Of a stretch of DNA of 64,000 nt, positions 1 to 7,654 are shown piece after piece. The DNA is from Chloroflexi bacterium UBA6077. Lineage in GTDB: Bacteria > Chloroflexota > UBA6077. The stretch's first letter is position 1, and every line of letters begins with the position of its first letter. A program made the position numbers and the translations under genes. Where the stretch lies: positions 124,001 to 188,000 of the forward strand of contig DIXP01000021.1 in assembly GCA_002436065.1 (NCBI GenBank), read 5' to 3'. The notes beneath the pieces were generated by a model. The model saw only the letters and a program-made list of their open reading frames with translations. It had not been told where the DNA came from and did no database searches.

Positions 1-2
1 TC

Positions 3-773
3 GTCGCCACCTTGCTGCTGTTCGGTCCCTTCTACCTGCCCAGGGCCGTGGAAACCCTGTATCACCACGTTGCCATCGACCCCATGTCTCTGGCGGGGCT
101 GAGCGTCGCTTTCGGCATGTACTTCCACAGCATCTTGTTCAGCCGGCCGGCCAGCTACCTGCTGGCCGGTGGGGCGGCGGTAGCCCTGCTCCTCGCCCTT
201 CTGCTCATTGCCCGGCCCGGACGGCTGATGAGCGCTCTCCTGAGCCTGGCCCTCGTTGGTATCCTGGCCGTCCCGTGGGCCTACGGCTACCAGCCGGCCG
301 TATCTCCAGCGCCAGGCTACCGGATGCTGGTCGTCACCCAGCCGGGGCTGCTGGAGGGTGTGACCAAGCAGGCGCAGCGCGTCGCCGAGGTGCGTCCCTG
401 CGATTACTCCCTCCTGGGCTGGAGCGCCGACGACACCCTCCACTATCGGGAGGAGTGCAAGGGAGCAGTCCCTCAGGTGAAGGCCATTGCCCCGGCTCGT
501 GAGGAACAGCCCCGGGTGGTGGAGAGATCGCTGCCGGACGTCAGTGCCGAGGGCAAGCTATCGGCGGCGAGCCTCGTGCGCTCACCCTCCCAGGTATATG
601 GCCCCGACGGGCGGCTGGTGGAGAGCGCCGAAGCGGAGCGCAGCGGCATTCAGATCAAGCTGCGGGAGAGCGGCCTGGCATCGCCCTCGGGACGGTGGGT
701 GGCCGTCGTCGCCCGCCACATCTACGGGCCGGAAGACGTGATCATCCTCTCCCAGGAGGTTGGAGGGGTATGA
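3..773 (+). CDS. Partial multi-span membrane protein, unknown function
   Basis: The reading frame is open at the left edge of the window, so the N-terminus is missing. The visible part has about three hydrophobic helices in its first 95 residues. A soluble domain of about 150 residues follows and probably lies outside the membrane. The tail has conserved-looking turns such as GRWVAVVARHIYGPEDVI. I recognise no family. Its stop overlaps the ATG of the next gene (ATGA), and a GGAGG sequence sits just upstream of that ATG, so the two are translated together. They may form part of an element-encoded envelope or transfer structure, but that is inference from context only. Confidence 0.6.
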   Translation, partial: VATLLLFGPFYLPRAVETLYHHVAIDPMSLAGLSVAFGMYFHSILFSRPASYLLAGGAAVALLLALLLIARPGRLMSALLSLALVGILAVPWAYGYQPAVSPAPGYRMLVVTQPGLLEGVTKQAQRVAEVRPCDYSLLGWSADDTLHYREECKGAVPQVKAIAPAREEQPRVVERSLPDVSAEGKLSAASLVRSPSQVYGPDGRLVESAEAERSGIQIKLRESGLASPSGRWVAVVARHIYGPEDVIILSQEVGGV

Positions 774-1285
774 GAGGACGAGTTGCCGGCGGGATGTCGC
801 GGCGCGCCCTGGCTCTGGCAGCGGTCGGCCTGATGGTGGCTGCGGCCGCCTACGCTCTGCTGAACCCCTCTGACTACTACCACCGCCCTGTGGACGTGAT
901 GCCGGTGTTCGTGCGGGATCATCACGGAGACCCAGGGAGCTGGGTCGCCGCCCTCATCGCCCGAGAAGGCGGCCTACCCAAGAACGGCGTTGGGCTGACC
1001 CACGACGGTGCCGATGTGGGTCTCGTGCGTCCTGTCGAGGTGTATCCCGTGGCCGACTGGGAGCTACAAGGGATCTCTCTGAGGACTCCCTACGGCCTGG
1101 TGGAGGCGCTACGCCGACAGGAGTTGGTCTACGGGATCGCCGTCGAGGTCGCGGCTCGCTATGTTGACGGGGGTGCCGCTGTCTTCCGCTGGGACGCCTG
1201 GCGCTACGGCTTCAGCCTGGGACCAGTGGCCTTGGATCAGGGTGGCGGCCCCGCCGGAGACCTCGTGTTGACCTCCCTGGAGTAG
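770..1285 (+). CDS. Membrane-anchored or exported hypothetical protein
   Basis: A protein of 171 residues. The ATG at 770 is chosen because it overlaps the upstream stop and has GGAGG in front; an earlier in-frame start would lie well inside the upstream gene. Residues 1-12 are basic (RGR, SRR) and are followed by a hydrophobic segment, ALALAAVGLMVAAAAYALL. This looks like a signal anchor or signal peptide. The rest is soluble and contains aromatic-rich strands (VFRWDAWRYGFSLGP). No family is recognised. With the preceding membrane protein it forms a two-gene unit ahead of dnaN. Confidence 0.62.
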   Translation: MRGRVAGGMSRRALALAAVGLMVAAAAYALLNPSDYYHRPVDVMPVFVRDHHGDPGSWVAALIAREGGLPKNGVGLTHDGADVGLVRPVEVYPVADWELQGISLRTPYGLVEALRRQELVYGIAVEVAARYVDGGAAVFRWDAWRYGFSLGPVALDQGGGPAGDLVLTSLE

Positions 1286-1454
1286 ATCGGTCTGCCGCAT
1301 TTGGCCACCGCCGTGCCAAAAGTAGCAGCCGACACCTCTCCTCTGGCTCTGAGTCGACGCCCGTTCGGGTTCTGCATCGCCATCTGGTGTCACACCCCTA
1401 GCCTGGTCTGCCGGTACGCTGGTGTACGACCGAAGCTCCGTCCGCATCCTCTGA

Positions 1455-1480
1455 GGGCTGCTCGGCTTTGAGAGCAGCCC
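1455..1480 (+). promoter_or_regulatory. GC-rich hairpin in the dnaN leader
   Basis: Perfect 9-bp arms (gggctgctc at 1455-1463 and gagcagccc at 1472-1480) enclose an 8-nt loop, 34 nt before the dnaN ATG. No T-tract follows, so it is not a standard terminator. It could be a leader structure or a processing site. The 229-nt gap from 1286 to 1514 holds nothing else I can name, though a promoter for dnaN would be expected here. Confidence 0.35.
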
Positions 1481-1514
1481 GATTGATTCCCCAACCTGTA
1501 AGGGAGGCTTCCCC

Positions 1515-2645
1515 ATGGATTTCACCGTAGACCAGGCGAGCTTCGCTCGCGCCCTGCGCCTCGCTGGCCGCGTGGCGCCCGCGAAGTCGTCGCTACCCAT
1601 CCTTCAGTCGATCCTGCTGGAGGGTGAGTTCGGCCGGCTTACCCTCACTGCCACGGACTTGGAGCTCGGCGTCTCCACCACCCTGGCGGCGAGAGTCGAC
1701 ACCCCTGGCCGCACGGCCATCCCGGCCCGCCTGCTCGCCGACTACGTCGCCCAACTCCCGGTAGAGCCGCTGCGGCTGGTGCTGGAGGGTGCGCATAAAC
1801 GGGTCCGGGTGAGCTGCGGGCGTTTTGTGGCCAACCTCGCGGCGTCCGACCCCGAGGAGTTCCCGGCTTTCCCGCCCATCGACGAGAGCCACTCGCTCGA
1901 CCTCGACGCCAACCGTCTCAGGGATGCCCTCGAGCGCGTAATCTTCGCCGCGGCGCGGGACGACTCCCGCCCGGTTCTTACGGCGGTCCTCTTCGACTTC
2001 GGGCCGAACGGCCTGACTCTCGCGGCTGCCGACGGGCTCCGGCTGGCAAGGGTGAGACTGCCCGAGGCGACTGGAGATCCCCGGCAGTTGCTGGTTCCCG
2101 CCCGAGCCATGGCCGAATGTGTCCGCCTCCTGTCCGGAGCGGACGCGGTGCGTCTGCTCGCGACCCCCGACGCCAGAGGGATCTACCTGGCCACGAAGGA
2201 TACCAGACTGTTCGCCCGCCTGGTGGAGGGTCGCTTCCCGGACATTGAGAGGGTGATCCCCCAGAACTGGCGGACCCGGGTGACCGTCGAAACGGCGAGC
2301 CTCCGGCAGACCGTCCGCGTTGCCGGGCTCTTCGGCGGGGGAGATGCCCGGCCGGTGCTGCTGGACGCCGCCCCGGGGCAGCTTCGGCTGCTGGCGCGGG
2401 GCGATCAGACCGGAGAGGCGAAGAGCGAGCTGCCGGCCACCCTGGAGGGTGAGCCCCAGGCGGTGGCGCTGAACACCAGGCTGCTGGCCGATCTGCTCGA
2501 GGCACCAAGGAGCTCACACCTGGAGTTGAACTGGACGACCCCCCGGACGCCGGTCATGGTGCGCGAGGTGGGCGAAGCGGGCTCGCCAGACCTATGGATC
2601 ATCATGCCTTTAGTCGATCCGGCGCTCCTTCGCGAGGCCGCATGA
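1515..2645 (+). CDS. dnaN: DNA polymerase III beta subunit (sliding clamp)
   Basis: This 376-residue protein is the ring that tethers polymerases and other enzymes to DNA. Length and layout fit the three-domain bacterial clamp. The N-terminus has the family pattern KSSLPILQSILLEG then LTLTATDLELGV. The middle domain has the AAADGLRLARVRLPE stretch. The C-terminal domain ends in PVMVREVGEAGSPDLWIIMPL. Most clamps stop at about MPMRL; this one runs on for ten more residues (VDPALLREAA). GGGAGG lies about 8 nt before the ATG. It heads the PRTRC-type operon and overlaps the next gene by 4 nt (ATGA). Because it sits with mobile-element genes and not beside dnaA or recF, I infer a second, element-encoded clamp. 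Confidence 0.93.
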   Translation: MDFTVDQASFARALRLAGRVAPAKSSLPILQSILLEGEFGRLTLTATDLELGVSTTLAARVDTPGRTAIPARLLADYVAQLPVEPLRLVLEGAHKRVRVSCGRFVANLAASDPEEFPAFPPIDESHSLDLDANRLRDALERVIFAAARDDSRPVLTAVLFDFGPNGLTLAAADGLRLARVRLPEATGDPRQLLVPARAMAECVRLLSGADAVRLLATPDARGIYLATKDTRLFARLVEGRFPDIERVIPQNWRTRVTVETASLRQTVRVAGLFGGGDARPVLLDAAPGQLRLLARGDQTGEAKSELPATLEGEPQAVALNTRLLADLLEAPRSSHLELNWTTPRTPVMVREVGEAGSPDLWIIMPLVDPALLREAA

Positions 2646-3265
2646 ACGCTCCACATAACCTTGACGCCGAGAGCGGCTGCTCGACTCCTCCTGCGGCCAG
2701 AGTCTCCGCCGAAGCCGAACCCGGAGCGGTACCTGAACAAGTGGAGTCGGGTTCCGGACTCGTGCGGCTCGACGGGTCCGCGTCCGAAGAGTTGCCGGAC
2801 CAACCGCCGACAGACATCGACGGCGAGATGCCGGAATCCCTGGAAATGATCGCGACGCCGGAGATACCGGTGGCCGCTGGGGCACCTGGGGCCGGTGCCC
2901 CACGCCGGACCCTGAAGCTAGTCTTAACCTTCAAGCCTGGGGATGGAGCCAGCGCCATGCAGGTGGTGATGGCTATCGGCGCCGACGGCTGCGACCCACT
3001 GCTTCGGAGTGGCGAAGTGGAGGATCTGCCGGCTGCCCTCGACCTCGTGCCAGGGCTGGTGGCCGAGGCGGAAGCCCGCTGGCAGTCTCAGCCTCGATAT
3101 CCGCACGTGACGCCCCGAGCCAGTGCCAGGTCGGCGTCGAGCAGGCCGAAAGAGGCATTACAGCCACCACGCGAGAGGCAGGTGGCGGACCCCGGGGGCG
3201 AGCAACCTGTTCACGAACCGACCCCTTCGAACCCCTCCGTCAGCCAGCTTTCGCTCTTTGGCTGA
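2642..3265 (+). CDS. PRTRC system protein E-like, ending in a clamp-binding peptide
   Basis: A protein of 207 residues whose ATG overlaps the dnaN stop. Residues 1-85 are acidic, Pro/Ala-rich and probably disordered. Residues about 86-145 form the only compact part: a basic strand (RRTLKLVLTFKPGD), then QVVMAIGADG, then a segment near LPAALDLVPGLVAEAEARW. This matches the pattern I know from PRTRC protein E. The rest is disordered and ends in SQLSLFG. QLSLF (bases 3245-3259) is the canonical bacterial beta-clamp-binding pentapeptide (QL[SD]LF), and the gene is translationally coupled to a clamp gene. E-type proteins have no known activity. I infer an adaptor linking the clamp to the ubiquitin-like system. 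Confidence 0.68.
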   Translation: MNAPHNLDAESGCSTPPAARVSAEAEPGAVPEQVESGSGLVRLDGSASEELPDQPPTDIDGEMPESLEMIATPEIPVAAGAPGAGAPRRTLKLVLTFKPGDGASAMQVVMAIGADGCDPLLRSGEVEDLPAALDLVPGLVAEAEARWQSQPRYPHVTPRASARSASSRPKEALQPPRERQVADPGGEQPVHEPTPSNPSVSQLSLFG

Positions 3266-3289
3266 GTCAGGATCAACAGGAGGTCTCCA

Positions 3290-3694
3290 ATGGCACGGGT
3301 ATTCATCTACGACGGCCGCGAGTTCCCCGATCCCGACCCCAAGCTTCCCGTGGAAGAGGTCCGCAAGCAGTTGTCGGAGTTCTTCCCGGAGCTGGGCAAC
3401 GCCGACACCCGAGAGGAGAAGCGGGGCGAGGACACCGCCTACAGCTTCAGCAAGCGGATCGGTACCAAGGGGCGCCGTCCACCGGACGTCGTGGCAATAC
3501 TGAGCCGCGTACCGGAGACGCGGCTTCGGGTTCTGGAACTGGCCGCGGAGCTGTTCGACCAGGCGGGCGAGCTCGACCTCGACGCCGCGGCGACCCGCCG
3601 GCCGGAGATCAACCTCGCCATAGCCGAGGTCGAAGCCTACACCCGGGCTACTCGCCAGGCGGTGGAAGCGATCCGGCGACTGCCGCCCCGGTGA
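3290..3694 (+). CDS. PRTRC system protein C, ubiquitin-like (Prok_Ub) with C-terminal extension
   Basis: A protein of 134 residues; AGGAGGT lies 6 nt before the ATG. Residues 1-61 match the short PRTRC C/Prok_Ub family: ARVFIYDGREFPDPDP, then VRKQLSEFFPELGNADT, then YSFSKRIGTKG. Family members usually end near the TKG motif. Here about 73 more residues follow (from RRPPDVVAIL), largely helical and ending in RRLPPR. If the protein is conjugated like ubiquitin, the tail would have to be removed after the glycine, and the JAB peptidase three genes downstream is the obvious candidate. Its stop overlaps the next start (GTGA). The family match is good, the processing idea is inference. Confidence 0.8.
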   Translation: MARVFIYDGREFPDPDPKLPVEEVRKQLSEFFPELGNADTREEKRGEDTAYSFSKRIGTKGRRPPDVVAILSRVPETRLRVLELAAELFDQAGELDLDAAATRRPEINLAIAEVEAYTRATRQAVEAIRRLPPR

Positions 3695-4554
3695 TCCCGG
3701 GACTTTCGGCCCTCGGTCGGAAGCTGCGGCGGGCGCCGGTCTCCCCGGCGTCCGTCGCGGCCATCCTGGAAAGCCACGAGGCCTACCTGGCCTTCCGGCG
3801 CATCCTGCGGGAGACCTTCCCGGAGGACGAGGCAGCGATCCTGGCCGCGCACCAGGCAGGCGGCAGTCGGGAGAACGCCAGGGTCTGGGAGTTCCTCCAC
3901 CTGGTCGAGGCCCGGTACTTCCCGGTCTACGAGGTGGACCAGTACGAGCAGGTAGCCTGCGGCATCCCCTTTGTGAGGAACGCGTGGGGTTACGAACGCT
4001 TCCACGAGCTGGATCTCCGAACCGGCGAGCTGCTCCTCTTCGCCCTGTGCGCCCAGCCCTTCGAGCCGGGCTACGACACCCGGCTATCCATCCTCGATGC
4101 CGCTGAGACGCACGTCCCCCGGCATGTCCTCTCCGAGATCCCGGAGCAGGGGTTCGATCCGGCCAATCTGCACGAGCGTTTGGACGGGACTCCCTACGTC
4201 GCGGCCGCCGAGTTCGCCGACTGGCTCTGGGGCGCCACCGACACCGTCTTTCTCGACCTCGACGACGAGGTGGAGGTCATGGACGCCGACTGGACCAGGG
4301 AGCTCGTCCTGGAGCTGGCCGAGCAGTGGCGACGGGCCAGCGGCATCCTCGACCGCATCACCGAGTTCGCCTCCTGGCTGGAGGCCGACCCTCCGACTCA
4401 CTTTGCGCAGCTCCTCGACGCCGCCCTCGGTCGCGACGCTCACCTCGAGTATCAACGGACAAGGAGGCTCTATGCCTGCGAGATCACCCAGGAGGGGCTC
4501 GTCCCCATCTCCCACGACGAACCGATCACCCTACCGCTGGATGCTGCCTCCTGA
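3691..4554 (+). CDS. PRTRC system protein F-like (assigned mainly by position)
   Basis: A protein of 287 residues starting with GTG inside the stop of the ubiquitin-like gene. It is acidic, Trp/Leu-rich and mostly helical. It has no metal site, nucleotide motif or membrane segment that I can see. Features include LDLRTGELLLFALCAQPFE, ADWLWGATDTVFLDLDDE and WTRELVLELAEQWRRASGI. In PRTRC operons the gene between C and B is normally protein F, whose function is unknown. The C-terminal pattern of a DADW segment, an EQWRRA helix and a WLEAD segment is compatible with that family. I make the assignment on gene order first and sequence second. Confidence 0.5.
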   Translation: MIPGLSALGRKLRRAPVSPASVAAILESHEAYLAFRRILRETFPEDEAAILAAHQAGGSRENARVWEFLHLVEARYFPVYEVDQYEQVACGIPFVRNAWGYERFHELDLRTGELLLFALCAQPFEPGYDTRLSILDAAETHVPRHVLSEIPEQGFDPANLHERLDGTPYVAAAEFADWLWGATDTVFLDLDDEVEVMDADWTRELVLELAEQWRRASGILDRITEFASWLEADPPTHFAQLLDAALGRDAHLEYQRTRRLYACEITQEGLVPISHDEPITLPLDAAS

Positions 4555-5203
4555 GGTGGAGGTAGAGGAGGATCCACTCCGGCTCCGCCTCGACTTCCAC
4601 CAGGACAGCGTCGTGGTCCACGACTACGCAAAGGGCTTGGTTCGGACCAAGCTGGTCTCGGCTCTGGACGTCGCCCACGCCCTCGCCCTGGAGATCGACC
4701 TCAGCACCGGACTCCTTCCCCCCGAAGTCCTGTGGTGGGCAAAGACCTCCAACGGCATGCGCGTTGCCCTGTGGCGAGAGCCGGGGGTCTGGAAGGTGCG
4801 GCTGCGAGAGAGCTACGACGCGAAGCCGCGCCGCCGGCAACTACCCATGCCCGGCCTGGTCTTCGTGTGCATGCCGGCGCGCCAGGCACCCTACGTCTTC
4901 GCCGCCATGTCCCGGCCCCGTTCCGAGGACGACCAACTCTACCACTGCCCCGCCTACAACGTCTTCGACTCCGGCCGGGTCTGCACCGGCTCCCACTTGT
5001 TCCCAGCCGACCCGGCGAAGGTGCCCGAGGCCTTCTTCGAGAGCTACTTCTCCGTTACCGGCGACACTGCGCGGGGAAAGTCCCATCGGCACATGGAGGA
5101 TGTTGGCTTGCTTTGGGCCGAGCTGGAGGGGCAGCCCGCCTACCCCCTGGAGGACCTGGTGCCGCAGCTTCGGGTCGGAGATGCCCTCCGGATTGGAGCA
5201 TGA
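4541..5203 (+). CDS. PRTRC system protein B, E2-like (Prok-E2 family)
   Basis: A protein of 220 residues. I chose the ATG at 4541, which overlaps the upstream stop by 14 nt; longer in-frame starts would run through the F-like gene. The central segment YHCPAYNVFDSGRVCTGS (C136 and C148) is the hallmark of PRTRC protein B, which is classed with prokaryotic ubiquitin-conjugating (E2-like) proteins. Upstream are ALWREPGVWKVRLRES and PMPGLVFVCMP strands typical of the fold. Either cysteine could carry a thioester, and I cannot tell which. It sits between the F-like protein and the JAB peptidase and overlaps the latter by 4 nt (ATGA). Confidence 0.78.
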   Translation: MLPPEVEVEEDPLRLRLDFHQDSVVVHDYAKGLVRTKLVSALDVAHALALEIDLSTGLLPPEVLWWAKTSNGMRVALWREPGVWKVRLRESYDAKPRRRQLPMPGLVFVCMPARQAPYVFAAMSRPRSEDDQLYHCPAYNVFDSGRVCTGSHLFPADPAKVPEAFFESYFSVTGDTARGKSHRHMEDVGLLWAELEGQPAYPLEDLVPQLRVGDALRIGA

Positions 5204-5844
5204 AGATGCCTCTGGTGGATTATCTGGTCGCCCGAGAGGGGCCTCCGGTCCGGCGCGGGCAGGCCTACGACTACGTCCTGGCGGGCGACGGCCTCTACCT
5301 GGTCGCCGAGAACCGGTACCTGGAGGTCAGGGTGCCGGTCGCCACCGTCCCAGTGAGGGGGCTTCCGCCGATCTACCCCTGCTGCGTCCTCCGAGTCGAG
5401 CGGCTCCCTCGGGAGCTATGGGATGGGATCGTGACCGCTGCCCGCCTTTGGAGTCTCTGCGGCCACGAGGTCCTGCTGGCCGTGACCTTCACCGAGTCCT
5501 CGGGATATCGGCTCTTTCTGCCGGAGCAGGTGGTGGGTCCGGAGAGCGTCTTCTATCGGCCCCCGTCGCACGTGGTTCTTCAGATCCACTCCCACCGCCA
5601 CTATCCCGCTCGCTTCAGCCCGACCGACGACGCCGACGAGCAGGGGCTCTGTCTCTATGGGGTCCTGGGACGGCTCGACAGCGATCGGCCGGAGGTGGCT
5701 CTGCGGGTCGGAGCCTACGGCCACTTCCTGCCGGTTCCCTGGGACTCCGTCTTCGAGGGAGACCGAGGACCCTTCCGCGTTGCCAACTTCGATCCGATCG
5801 AAGATGAGGAACCGAGGGAGGTCGGGGATGGCATACCGGATTAA
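5200..5844 (+). CDS. PRTRC system protein A, JAB/JAMM metallopeptidase
   Basis: A protein of 214 residues, start coupled to the upstream stop. It carries a complete JAMM zinc site: H130-x-H132, seven residues, S140-x-x-D143 (HSHRHYPARFSPTDD). Candidate upstream catalytic glutamates are E88 in CGHEVLL and E99 in TFTESSG. JAMM enzymes cut isopeptide bonds to ubiquitin-like proteins or trim their C-terminal tails. Next to a ubiquitin-like protein, an E2-like and an E1-like protein, the role is most likely processing or removal of that modifier. The N-terminal 80 residues look like a beta-rich extra domain. All key residues are intact, so I expect an active enzyme. Confidence 0.85.
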   Translation: MKMPLVDYLVAREGPPVRRGQAYDYVLAGDGLYLVAENRYLEVRVPVATVPVRGLPPIYPCCVLRVERLPRELWDGIVTAARLWSLCGHEVLLAVTFTESSGYRLFLPEQVVGPESVFYRPPSHVVLQIHSHRHYPARFSPTDDADEQGLCLYGVLGRLDSDRPEVALRVGAYGHFLPVPWDSVFEGDRGPFRVANFDPIEDEEPREVGDGIPD

Positions 5845-6703
5845 CACGAGTGGGAGCGCAGCCGAGGGACAGTCCTTTCGCCACGAGCGGGAGGCGACCA
5901 TCGTCCTGGTAGGCTGCGGCGGCACGGGAGGCTTCCTGGCCGAGGCGGTCTGCCGCCTTCTGATCGACCGCCAGGCCCAGCTCTACCTGGTGGACATGGA
6001 CCGGATCGAGCCCCACAACGTGGCTCGCCAGACCTTCGATCGCTCGGAGGTCGGCCACTTCAAGGCGGAGGTGCTCGCCCGACGCCTTTCCCGACGCTTC
6101 GGCCGCGAGATCGGCTATTCGGTGCTGCCCTACGACCGGGAGTTGCACGCCCAGGTCTTCGACCACCCTCGCAGTCGGCTCAACCTGATCCTCGGCTGTG
6201 TCGACAACGCGGCAGCTCGACGGGCCGTAGCCGGGACGTTGGATGCGCCAGTCGGGGGGAGCGGATACCCGCGTGCAGCGGTGAGTGTTTGGTGGCTGGA
6301 CTGTGGCAACGGCCGTAACTCTGGCCAGATTCTGCTGGGCAACGTGACCCGCCCCGAGGAGTTGCGCGGCGCCTTCGCCTCGCAGGCGGGAATCTGCCGA
6401 GCGCTACCCGCGCCGAGCATCCAGCGGCCAGACCTGCTGGATGCTCCGCCGGCTCCCCAGACTCAAGTCGACTGCGCCCAGGCGGTCGCGCAGGGCGACC
6501 AGGGACCGACCATCAACCAGGTCGTGGCCGCCATCGCTGGCAGCTTTGTCGAGAAGCTGCTGGCCGGCACCTGTATGTGGATGGCCAGCTACTTCGATCT
6601 CGAAGACGGCACGCTCAGGTGCGTGGCGGCCGATCCCAAGACCGTCGCAGGGATAGTCGGTCTCCACGTCAACGCCGTCGCTCCCCCCTCGAAGAGCGCT
6701 TGA
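5828..6703 (+). CDS. PRTRC ThiF family protein (E1-like adenylyltransferase)
   Basis: A protein of 291 residues. I take the ATG at 5828, overlapping the JAB stop by 17 nt. It has a Rossmann ATP site VGCGGTGG (about residues 28-35). VDMDRIEPHNVARQ and the CVDNAAARR segment follow, all typical of ThiF/E1 enzymes that adenylate the C-terminus of ubiquitin-like proteins. QVDCAQAVAQGDQG (Cys near residue 216) with the following INQVVAA helix matches the candidate catalytic cysteine region of PRTRC ThiF. I see no CxxC zinc pairs. It completes a modifier/E2/JAB/E1 set in one operon. Canonical PRTRC operons also contain a ParB-like gene, which is absent here. Confidence 0.9.
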   Translation: MAYRINTSGSAAEGQSFRHEREATIVLVGCGGTGGFLAEAVCRLLIDRQAQLYLVDMDRIEPHNVARQTFDRSEVGHFKAEVLARRLSRRFGREIGYSVLPYDRELHAQVFDHPRSRLNLILGCVDNAAARRAVAGTLDAPVGGSGYPRAAVSVWWLDCGNGRNSGQILLGNVTRPEELRGAFASQAGICRALPAPSIQRPDLLDAPPAPQTQVDCAQAVAQGDQGPTINQVVAAIAGSFVEKLLAGTCMWMASYFDLEDGTLRCVAADPKTVAGIVGLHVNAVAPPSKSA

Positions 6704-6762
6704 CGCAAACACGGCCGAGACAGTTGCAGGCGGCCGAAGCTGCCGAAGCGAAGAGGTGTTCC

Positions 6763-7413
6763 ATGCAGCGAATCGAGTTGCCAACCCGACGGCGCGGCGA
6801 CCAAGAGGTACACGTCGAGACCGACACCCTCCCCGTACTGCAGGCCGGCGGGTTCAGCGCTAGCGTCGACGTGTTTGCCTGGGAGCATGATCCCGACCTG
6901 GCGGCCCGCCAGATGCGGCTGTGGATCCTCTCGCTCCTTGGCCCCCAGGAATCTGTGAAGGCCCTCTGGGCACGGCTCGTCAAAGGGGAGATGGCCACAT
7001 TGAGCTTCGAGGGCCTCGGCAGCGCCCACTTCTGCACCCTGGCGCCCGAGGGTCCCCGGGCCTGGCGCTTCTACACCGCCAACCTGCGGGCTGCGGCCGG
7101 GTATCACGGGGTGCTGGTGCCAGAGGCCGCGCTCTATGGTGGCGAGAGACCGGACTTCCTGCTCCTGGTGCGCCAACCCGAAGAGGCTCCAATGCTCCAC
7201 TATCGCTTCTTGAACCGTCGGATGGACCTGCCGCTCCATCCGGAGTGGGCTTCCTGGCTCTGGGATCGAGCCCTCCACGTCGGCGAGGCCGTTGCACTGG
7301 AGTCCCGCGGCCTTCGCGCCTATCGGTGCCTTCCCAACCCCGAGAAGCTGGGCGACGATCTGGGCGCTGCCCTCCGCGAGGGCGTCCTTGGCCTGATCGA
7401 AGGCGGCGCGTAG
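6763..7413 (+). CDS. Hypothetical protein at the end of the PRTRC-type operon
   Basis: A protein of 216 residues starting at the ATG at 6763, 59 nt after the ThiF gene. It is alpha/beta in character, with strands such as ARQMRLWILSLLG, GMATLSF-like stretches and PDFLLLVRQPEE. There are Trp-rich segments (HPEWASWLWDRALHVG) near the C-terminus and a YRCLPNPEKLGDDLG end. I recognise no family, catalytic motif or membrane segment. The position suggests an operon partner of the ubiquitin-like system, but a late gene of the element is equally possible. No terminator with a T-tract is visible after it. Confidence 0.58.
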   Translation: MQRIELPTRRRGDQEVHVETDTLPVLQAGGFSASVDVFAWEHDPDLAARQMRLWILSLLGPQESVKALWARLVKGEMATLSFEGLGSAHFCTLAPEGPRAWRFYTANLRAAAGYHGVLVPEAALYGGERPDFLLLVRQPEEAPMLHYRFLNRRMDLPLHPEWASWLWDRALHVGEAVALESRGLRAYRCLPNPEKLGDDLGAALREGVLGLIEGGA

Positions 7414-7588
7414 GCTCTCCTCTCACGCCAACTCCCGACGACGGTTCGCTCTCCCGAGAGAGTACCAAGAAAGTCAGATAGACAAAGGAGGTCGAGAGAC
7501 TTGGCTCGGCCCGCAAACGCATTTTGCTGCCCATCTTCCGCTTTCCGCCCCCACAGCAGCTTGACGGCGCCGACAACCCGGAGTAACA

Positions 7589-7621
7589 TAACTGGAACGA
7601 TAGAAATTATCGTTCCAGTTA
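7589..7621. repeat. Perfect 14-bp inverted repeat upstream of the recombinase gene
   Basis: Arms taactggaacgata (7589-7602) and tatcgttccagtta (7608-7621) are perfect complements around a 5-nt centre. The repeat lies 20 nt before the recombinase Shine-Dalgarno sequence. No T-run follows, so it is unlikely to be a terminator. Likely roles are an operator for the small HTH protein of the same operon, or a recombinase core site. A strong but orphan AAAGGAGGT at 7484-7492 lies upstream. Confidence 0.6.
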
Positions 7622-7654
7622 ATGCATGGCGACCAGACGGCAGGAGGGATAAGG

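Noticed and set aside
4097..4540. Upstream extension of the E2-like gene
   Set aside because: It runs through the F-like gene in another frame; the Ser/Pro/Arg-rich extension is a shadow. The start is placed at 4541.
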